A program made the translations under genes and the position numbers. A stretch of 53,724 bases of DNA from Ruminococcaceae bacterium UBA1417 (lineage in GTDB: Bacteria; Bacillota; Clostridia; Oscillospirales; Acutalibacteraceae), in assembly GCA_002305575.1 (NCBI GenBank), contig DBPP01000026.1, forward strand, positions 1 to 53,724, written 5' to 3'. The notes under the pieces were generated by a model. It searched no databases. It was not told the DNA's origin and was given only the letters and a program-made list of their open reading frames with translations. Positions 48,074 to 53,724 of this stretch are shown in pieces; the first letter of the stretch is position 1, and each line of letters opens with the position of its first letter.

Positions 48074-48766
48074 TCAGCGGTCTGGCCTGTCCTGCGCCGC
48101 TGCGAAGGCCTCAGCTATGAGCAGATCCTCCGGCGTTGTAATTTTAATATTCCGGTAATCGCCGGCGGTGAGAAATACCGCGCCGCCGGCAGCCTCAATC
48201 AGCTGGCAGTCGTCCGTGTAGGTTTTCCCACTCTGCACAGCGCTTTCCAGCGCGCGCAGGTAAAGCGCCCGTTCAAACACCTGCGGCGTCTGCACAGCAC
48301 GCAGCACCCTGCGATCCGGCGTTCCCTGTACAAATCCATCCGCAGACGCGATCTTCACTGTATCCTTAACCGGCACGGCCAGCGTTGCCGCCCCAAACCG
48401 CACGGCGTCCGCACAGACGCGTTCAATCAGCGCAGGTGTCACAAACGGCCTGGCGCCATCATGAATGGCAACATAATCCGCCTGGGTGCACAGTGAAACA
48501 CCGTTTCTGACAGAATCTTGCCGCTCGCGCCCGCCCGCTGTCATACGCATCGGCTTGCGGATGCCGTCCGCCGCACGGCGTACCTCGTCAAAATCAGCCG
48601 AACGTGTCACAACAACGATTTCCCCGATGCAGGGCGTCTCATCAAACATGCGCAGCGTACGCCGCAAAACTGACTCGCCGCCAATTGTCATCAAAAGCTT
48701 GGAGGCGCCGCCCGCCTGCATCCGCGTAGAATTTCCAGCCGCTACAATCACCGCACTGATTTGCAT
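48074..48766 (-). CDS. ispD: 2-C-methyl-D-erythritol 4-phosphate cytidylyltransferase
   Basis: The 230-residue enzyme starts Ser-Ala-Val-Ile-Val-Ala-Ala-Gly-Asn-Ser-Thr-Arg-Met, the CTP-binding loop, and has His-Asp-Gly-Ala-Arg-Pro-Phe-Val near 105 and Ala-Val-Gln-Thr-Pro-Gln-Val-Phe near 160. It makes CDP-methylerythritol. The ATG at 48766 follows GAAAGGG; the frame upstream to 48850 is intergenic. It is the first gene of the ispD-ispF pair. Confidence 0.95.
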   Translation of the reverse strand: MQISAVIVAAGNSTRMQAGGASKLLMTIGGESVLRRTLRMFDETPCIGEIVVVTRSADFDEVRRAADGIRKPMRMTAGGRERQDSVRNGVSLCTQADYVAIHDGARPFVTPALIERVCADAVRFGAATLAVPVKDTVKIASADGFVQGTPDRRVLRAVQTPQVFERALYLRALESAVQSGKTYTDDCQLIEAAGGAVFLTAGDYRNIKITTPEDLLIAEAFAAAQDRPDR

Positions 48767-48872
48767 ACCGCGCACCCTTTCCATGCCGCATCCATGACCG
48801 CGCGCCCTCTGGCGCCGGTTTGGATGGGATTCTCCGTATATTTTCCACATAACGTATAATTTTCCTTGCTAT

Positions 48873-48902
48873 ATTATAGCGCCTTTTCCCCTTCGCCGTC
48901 AA
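48873..48902 (-). promoter_or_regulatory. Promoter of ispD-ispF
   Basis: TTGACG, 18-bp spacer, TATAAT on the minus strand, with a leader of about 100 bases. Confidence 0.8.
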
Positions 48903-48958
48903 GGAATGTTGCGCACTGCACAAATTTGCGCCCAATATTTGTTTTTCGGAAAAAAGCA

Positions 48959-48988
48959 TTGAATTCTCCGATATTTCTATGATACAAT
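48959..48988 (+). promoter_or_regulatory. Promoter of the Na/Pi cotransporter gene
   Basis: TTGAAT, 18-bp spacer, TG-A-TACAAT (extended -10) on the plus strand, 85 bases before the start. It is divergent from the ispD promoter. Confidence 0.7.
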
Positions 48989-49073
48989 AAATTTGTATGT
49001 AAGAAAAAAGTAAAAAGTAGATGAAATTTAGGAAAACAAGTCGTTTCAGCAATCGAAGGAGTTGCAAAAATCA

Positions 49074-50882
49074 ATGGACATATTCTCCGTTATTACACTC
49101 TTTGGCGGTTTGGCATTCTTTTTGTACGGCATGCATCTGCTCTCGACCAGCCTGGAAAAGATGGTTGGCGGCCGTCTTGAGCGCGTCCTGCGCTCCATGA
49201 CCTCCAATCGATTTAAAAGCCTTCTGCTCGGCATGGGCATTACCATCGCCATTCAGTCCTCTTCAGCCATGACCGTTATGCTGGTCGGCCTCGTTAACTC
49301 CGGCATTATGGAACTTGGACAGTCCGTCGGCGTGATTATGGGCTCGAACATCGGCACCACGATCACCGCCTGGATTCTGAGCCTGTCCGGTATCACAAGC
49401 GACAACGTTTTTGTGCAACTGTTGAAGCCGGAGAATTTTTCACCGATTGTCGCACTGATCGGTATTGTGCTCATCATGTTTGCAAAAAGCAGCAAAAAGA
49501 AGGATATCGGTTCCGTGTGCGTCGGCTTTGCGATCCTGATGACCGGCATGACGCTGATGAGCGGCGCGGTAAAGCCGCTCGCCGATCTGCCGGAATTCCG
49601 GGAAATTCTGATGATGCTGAACAATCCGTTCGTTGCGATCCTCGCCGGTACGCTGATTACCGCGCTGATTCAAAGTTCTGCGGCATCGCTCGGCATTCTC
49701 CAATCGCTTGCGCTGACCGGCAGCATCTCCTTCCAAATGGCGCTGCCGATCATTATGGGCCAGAACATCGGCACCTGCATCACGGCGTTGCTCTCTTCTA
49801 TCGGCACCTCGAAAAACGCGAAGCGCGTTACGGCGGTACACATCTATTTCAATGTGATCGGCACCATCATCTGCCTGACGCTCTTCTACGTTGCCGACAG
49901 CATCTTTCACTTTTCCTTTACAAACCAGCCGATTTCCTCTGTGATGATCGCTGTGGTTCACTCGGCTTTCAACCTGATCACCACCTTTATCCTGCTTCCC
50001 TTCAGCAAGCAGCTGGAAAAACTCGCTGTGATCACCATCCGCGACAAGAAGCTGAAGCCCAATGCCGCTGCTGACCCGCATTCCGTACTGCTCGATGAGC
50101 GCCTGTTGCTTTCCCCGTCGTTCGCGATCGGCGAATGCCGCAACACCACCATGCGCATGGCAGATCTCGCGCGCAGAACGCTCTTGGATGCGATTGGCCT
50201 GCTCACGCACTATGATGAAAAAATCGCCCAGCAAATTGAAGAAAACGAAGAGATGGTTGACCTCTACGAAGATAAGCTGGGCTCCTACCTGGTCAAAATT
50301 TCGAGTAAAAATCTCTCTCATGCCGACAGCAACGACGTTTCTCAGCTGCTGCATACAATCGGTGATTTTGAACGGATCAGCGATCACGCGGTCAATCTTT
50401 TGCGCGTGGCACGCGAGCTGCACGACAAAAATCTAAAATTTTCCGAAAAGGCGCAGCAGGAGCTTGAAATTTTTACGAAAGCAGTCGTTGAGATCCTGAA
50501 CATCACGACAGACGCCTTCGACGAAAACAATCTGCAACTGGCCTATGAGGTGGAACCGCTCGAACAGGTCATCGACACGCTGAAGGTGGAGCTGAAAAAC
50601 AGGCACATCCGCCGCCTACAGGACGGAAAATGCACGATTGAGCTTGGCTTTGTACTCTCCGATATTCTCAACAACTACGAGCGCATTTCGGATCACTGCT
50701 CGAACATTGCAGTCTGCATGATCCAGATTAAGGATTCCACCATGGATACGCATGGTTACCTGAACGAGGTAAAGAATTCCGGCGAGCCGCGCTATACCGG
50801 TTACTATAACCGGTTTGTCGATAAGTATCGGTTGCCGGAAAGCAACGCCCAGCCTGTTCCGGAAAACATAAGCGTCACCTAA
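49074..50882 (+). CDS. Na+/phosphate cotransporter with PhoU-like tail
   Basis: The 602-residue protein has two inverted repeats of the NptA/PNaS family, each marked by a Gln-Ser-Ser motif (Ala-Ile-Gln-Ser-Ser-Ser-Ala near 63; Leu-Ile-Gln-Ser-Ser-Ala-Ala near 202), about eight membrane helices in residues 1-320, and a cytoplasmic PhoU-like helical domain at about 360-570. It imports phosphate with sodium, or regulates it. The ATG at 49074 is used though GAAGGAG lies 12 bases away, longer than usual. Confidence 0.92.
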   Translation: MDIFSVITLFGGLAFFLYGMHLLSTSLEKMVGGRLERVLRSMTSNRFKSLLLGMGITIAIQSSSAMTVMLVGLVNSGIMELGQSVGVIMGSNIGTTITAWILSLSGITSDNVFVQLLKPENFSPIVALIGIVLIMFAKSSKKKDIGSVCVGFAILMTGMTLMSGAVKPLADLPEFREILMMLNNPFVAILAGTLITALIQSSAASLGILQSLALTGSISFQMALPIIMGQNIGTCITALLSSIGTSKNAKRVTAVHIYFNVIGTIICLTLFYVADSIFHFSFTNQPISSVMIAVVHSAFNLITTFILLPFSKQLEKLAVITIRDKKLKPNAAADPHSVLLDERLLLSPSFAIGECRNTTMRMADLARRTLLDAIGLLTHYDEKIAQQIEENEEMVDLYEDKLGSYLVKISSKNLSHADSNDVSQLLHTIGDFERISDHAVNLLRVARELHDKNLKFSEKAQQELEIFTKAVVEILNITTDAFDENNLQLAYEVEPLEQVIDTLKVELKNRHIRRLQDGKCTIELGFVLSDILNNYERISDHCSNIAVCMIQIKDSTMDTHGYLNEVKNSGEPRYTGYYNRFVDKYRLPESNAQPVPENISVT

Positions 50883-50903
50883 AAAACAGCGCAACAGAAA
50901 GCG

Positions 50904-50946
50904 GCGCTCCGCCCCCCTTTATCGGGAAGCGGAGCGCTTTTATTTT
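50904..50946. terminator. Terminator between convergent nptA-type and spoIIID genes
   Basis: GCGCTCCGC...GCGGAGCGC followed by TTTTATTTT on the plus strand. The stem closely resembles the one after hpf. It overlaps the last bases of spoIIID. Confidence 0.8.
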
Positions 50947-51194
50947 GCCCGATGCTCGTATTTTCTCTTGGTGGCCATGCCGCCGCGAATGTGCCGCTGC
51001 GCTTTATTGACGGCCAAAACATCGCGCACCTCTTTGTATAGCCCGAGGTTGACGTGGCGTAGACGCTCGGCGACATCTTTATGTACGGTGGACTTGCTGA
51101 CCCCAAACTGCTTGGCGGCGCGTCGTACCGTCGCTTTGTTCTGCACAATATATTCTCCCAGCATGGCGGCTCTGTCGTCGACACTTTGCTTCAT
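50940..51194 (-). CDS. spoIIID: Sporulation transcription factor SpoIIID
   Basis: The 84-residue DNA-binding protein is made in the mother cell and switches genes between the sigma-E and sigma-K stages. The helix-turn-helix Ala-Thr-Val-Arg-Arg-Ala-Ala-Lys-Gln-Phe-Gly-Val-Ser-Lys-Ser-Thr-Val-His-Lys lies at about 21-39, and the basic tail Lys-Arg-Lys-Tyr at the end. It resembles the family over its full length and marks the organism as a spore former. No clear sigma-E promoter was found in 51195-51298. Confidence 0.95.
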   Translation of the reverse strand: MKQSVDDRAAMLGEYIVQNKATVRRAAKQFGVSKSTVHKDVAERLRHVNLGLYKEVRDVLAVNKAQRHIRGGMATKRKYEHRAK

Positions 51195-51298
51195 CGTAAC
51201 ACACCCTCACCTTCGTTGTGTTCCATTTCTATGCAAAGCGCCGGACCTTCATGCTTGAAATCCCCGCGCAAATTTCTGTGCAACATCTTTGGTGCACG

Positions 51299-51336
51299 CA
51301 AAAAAGTCCCGTCTGCGGAAACCCGCAGACGGGACT
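51299..51336 (-). terminator. Terminator of the pyruvate oxidoreductase gene
   Basis: AGTCCCGTCTGCGG...CCGCAGACGGGACT followed by TTTTT on the minus strand, 33 bases after the stop. Confidence 0.9.
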
Positions 51337-51369
51337 CTGTTTATTTAGGGTATAGAGCTTTGGGACACA

Positions 51370-53724
51370 TTACTCCGCCATCTTGGAGAGCTTCGCGTAC
51401 TTCTCTTCCGCATACTTCTCGGCCTTCTCGAAGAGGACCTTCGCTCTCTCCGGGAACGAACGGGTGAGGCTGTTGTAACGGACCTCGCCCATGATGAAGT
51501 CGCGATAGGAAGCGCTCGGCGCCTTGCTGTCGAGCTGGAACGGATTCTCACCGTTATCCGCACGGCGCGGATCGAAGCGGAAGTTGTGCCAGTAACCGGC
51601 CGCAACAGCCTTCTTCTCCTCAGTCATGGAAACGCCCATGCCGCCCTTAATGCCGTGGTTGATGCACGGCGCGTAGGCGATGATGATGGACGGGCCATGA
51701 TAGCTCTCCGCCTCGTGGAACGCCTTGAGGCACTGGTTCATATCAGCACCCATAGCAACCTGCGCGACATAGACGTAGCCGTAGCTCATCATGATCGCAG
51801 CAAGATCCTTCTTCTTTACAGACTTACCGGCAGCCGCAAACTGTGCGACGGAGCCAACTGGCGTAGACTTGGAAGCCTGTCCGCCTGTATTCGAATACAC
51901 CTCGGTATCGAAGACGAGGATGTTGATGTCTTCACCGGAAGCAAGCGCATGGTCGACACCGCCGAAACCGATATCATAGGCCCAACCGTCGCCACCGAAG
52001 ATCCACATGGACTTCTTCGCGAGGAAATCCTTATCCTTGAGGATCTTGGCCGCCAACGTGCAGGCTGCACAGTCGCAGTTCTTGCCTTCAGCCTTGAGCG
52101 CCTTGAAGTGCTCGAGCTTGCTTTCCGCCTGATCGCCAAACACTTCTTTGCCCTTCTCGGAGCTTGCAAACGCAATGCCCTCATCGGCCGTGAGAATACC
52201 GTTCTCGAGCGCCGCAATGTACGCCTCAGCCGCCGGGCCGTTCGTCGCGCGGTCATTCATCGTATCGAGCCACTTCTGACCGGCTTCCTTCAGGTCTGCC
52301 GTGCAGTAATCGATCGCAATGAGCTCCTTCGTGAGCTGTGCCAGACGGCCGCGAACGGCGTTCTGTGCCAGCGTCATGCCGAGACCGAACTCAGCGTTGT
52401 CCTCAAAGAGGGAGTTCTGCCATGCCGGGCCGTGACCCTTCTTGTTGACGGTGTACGGCGTAGCCGGTGCGGAACCGCCCCAGATGGAGGAGCAACCCGT
52501 GGCGTTCGCGATGAACATCTTGTCACCGAAGAGCTGGGTAACGAGCTTGGCATACGGTGTTTCGCCGCAGCCGCCGCACGCGCCGGAGAACTCAAGCAGC
52601 GGCTGTCTGAGCTGGCTGCCCTTGATGGTTGTATCCTTGAACTTCTCCATAACTTCCGGCTTCGGATCGAGCTTGATGCCGTAGTTGAAGACTTCCTGAC
52701 CCGGACGCTCTGCGTCGATCGGGGACATAGCGAGCGCCTTGTTGCCCTTCATGCCCGGGCAGACATTGACGCAGGAGCCGCAGCCCGTGCAGTCGAGCGT
52801 GGAGATCGTCATGACAAAATTCATGCCCGGCATACCGGTCATGGGCTTGCTCTTCACAGCCGCCGGTGCAGCCGCGAGCTCTTCGTCGGTCATCGGGACC
52901 GGACGGATAACCGCGTGCGGGCAAACCATGGAGCAGAAGGTGCACTGAATGCAGTTTTCAGGCATCCACTTCGGAACGTCAACCGCAACGCCGCGCTTCT
53001 CGTAAGCGGCCGTGCCCTGCGGAGAGGTACCGTCAGCATACTTTTCAAAGGTGGAAACCGGGAGATCCTTACCGTGGAAGGTGTTGACCGGGATCACCAC
53101 GTTGTTGACATAATCGACGAGGTCCGGACGGTCACCGGTCGCGACATGCTTCACGGAATCATCCACAGCGTCCTTCCAGGAAGCCGGAATCTCAACCTTC
53201 ACATAGCCGTTCGCGCCGCGGTCAATCGCGTCGTGGTTCATCTTAACGATCGCTTCGCCCTTCTTGGAGTAGGACTTCGTAGCGGCTTCCTTCATGTATT
53301 TGATCGCGTCCTCTTCCGGAATGATCTTCGCGATGGAGAAGAAAGCGGACTGGAGAACGGTGTTGATTCTGGTGCCGAGGCCGATTTCCTTACCGATCTT
53401 AAAGCCGTCGATCGTGTAGAAGTTGATGTCGTTGTCGGCGATGAACTTCTTGACCTTGCCCGGGAGTCTCTCTTCGAGCTCCGCAGCATCCCACGGGCAG
53501 TTGAGAAGGAAGCTGCCGCCCTTCTTCAGATCCTGCACCATATCGTAGGTCTCGAGGTATGCCGGGTTATGACATGCGACAAAGTCAGCCTGCGAAATAT
53601 AGTAGGTGGACTTGATCGGCGTATGACCGAAACGCAGATGGGAAATCGTCAGACCGCCGGACTTCTTGGAGTCGTAATCGAAATAGCCCTGTGCGTACAT
53701 ATCGGTATGGTCGCCGATGATCTT
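51370..53724 (-). CDS. nifJ: Pyruvate:ferredoxin oxidoreductase (5' end outside window)
   Basis: The frame stays open to 53724, so the first one third of the protein, about 380 of some 1170 residues, is missing. Visible parts are the gamma-like domain, two ferredoxin motifs (Cys-Ile-Gln-Cys-Thr-Phe-Cys...Cys-Pro and Cys-Thr-Gly-Cys-Gly-Ser-Cys...Cys-Pro), the Cys-Gly-Gly-Cys-Gly-Glu site of the proximal cluster, and the thiamine diphosphate site Gly-Gly-Asp-Gly-Trp-Ala-Tyr-Asp-Ile...Asn-Thr-Gly-Gly-Gln. It splits pyruvate to acetyl-CoA and CO2, reducing ferredoxin, the central anaerobic step. An internal ATG at 53700 is not the start. Confidence 0.95.
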   Translation of the reverse strand, partial: KIIGDHTDMYAQGYFDYDSKKSGGLTISHLRFGHTPIKSTYYISQADFVACHNPAYLETYDMVQDLKKGGSFLLNCPWDAAELEERLPGKVKKFIADNDINFYTIDGFKIGKEIGLGTRINTVLQSAFFSIAKIIPEEDAIKYMKEAATKSYSKKGEAIVKMNHDAIDRGANGYVKVEIPASWKDAVDDSVKHVATGDRPDLVDYVNNVVIPVNTFHGKDLPVSTFEKYADGTSPQGTAAYEKRGVAVDVPKWMPENCIQCTFCSMVCPHAVIRPVPMTDEELAAAPAAVKSKPMTGMPGMNFVMTISTLDCTGCGSCVNVCPGMKGNKALAMSPIDAERPGQEVFNYGIKLDPKPEVMEKFKDTTIKGSQLRQPLLEFSGACGGCGETPYAKLVTQLFGDKMFIANATGCSSIWGGSAPATPYTVNKKGHGPAWQNSLFEDNAEFGLGMTLAQNAVRGRLAQLTKELIAIDYCTADLKEAGQKWLDTMNDRATNGPAAEAYIAALENGILTADEGIAFASSEKGKEVFGDQAESKLEHFKALKAEGKNCDCAACTLAAKILKDKDFLAKKSMWIFGGDGWAYDIGFGGVDHALASGEDINILVFDTEVYSNTGGQASKSTPVGSVAQFAAAGKSVKKKDLAAIMMSYGYVYVAQVAMGADMNQCLKAFHEAESYHGPSIIIAYAPCINHGIKGGMGVSMTEEKKAVAAGYWHNFRFDPRRADNGENPFQLDSKAPSASYRDFIMGEVRYNSLTRSFPERAKVLFEKAEKYAEEKYAKLSKMAE

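Noticed and set aside
53577..53700. Start of the pyruvate oxidoreductase gene at the ATG at 53700
   Set aside because: The frame continues to the window edge with sequence typical of the family and the N-terminal domain is otherwise missing.

Overview
The window looks like chromosome from an anaerobic, endospore-forming Clostridia member (Bacillota), most likely close to the Oscillospiraceae/Ruminococcaceae. Evidence: pyruvate:ferredoxin oxidoreductase, SpoIIID, YabP, YabQ and a SpoVB/YabM-type flippase, Gram-positive lipoprotein signals, CdaA/CdaR, HemZ, and a two-component/ABC sugar locus of the YesMN/LplBC type. The placement is inferred from gene content and order; no rRNA is present.

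Left accessory zone (about 1-7615). A truncated repeat-rich lipoprotein gene (1-903) is followed by a tightly coupled seven-gene minus-strand operon, 4665 to 1132: ParA, ParB, a SpoVG-family protein, an unknown protein, a resolvase-type helix-turn-helix protein without a catalytic domain, another unknown and a small zinc ribbon. The same short palindrome (GGAAC-NNN-GTTCC) occurs seven times inside parB and once more, with perfect 9+1+9 symmetry, upstream of parA. It is a strong candidate for the centromere or operator of this partition system. The region abuts the 3' half of a tRNA-Val(GAC) gene (4828-4879). A second, degenerate tRNA-Val copy lies at 7541-7610, and the two share an identical 19-bp end. 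Between them sits one gene for a membrane-anchored papain-like protein. This reads as integrative elements stacked at a tRNA-Val site. No integrase is visible.

Metabolic zone (8111-28413). First come a tocopherol-cyclase-family protein, an EFR1-type flavodoxin/ferredoxin, a membrane protein and an old-yellow-enzyme-type flavin/Fe-S oxidoreductase. Next are a sugar O-acetyltransferase and a packed operon of PfkB kinase, AEC transporter, M20 peptidase and C39-like protein. Then comes a carbohydrate locus: histidine kinase plus AraC response regulator, two permeases, a binding lipoprotein, GH42 and GH30. Both glycosidases lack signal peptides and no ABC ATPase is present, so the locus probably imports oligosaccharides using an ATPase encoded elsewhere.

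Core zone (28638 to the end). Hibernation factor HPF and a DUF3795 protein precede the conserved yabM-mazG-(HU)-rqcP-yabP-yabQ-divIC-yabR cluster, all on the minus strand. Next are a zinc-ribbon protein, a recJ-rel-MBL hydrolase-hemZ-nucleoside kinase run, cdaA-cdaR, a cysteine-desulfurase-like/DUF3343 pair, ispD-ispF, a Na/Pi cotransporter, spoIIID, and a pyruvate:ferredoxin oxidoreductase gene cut by the right edge. Terminators and promoters named below were read by eye.
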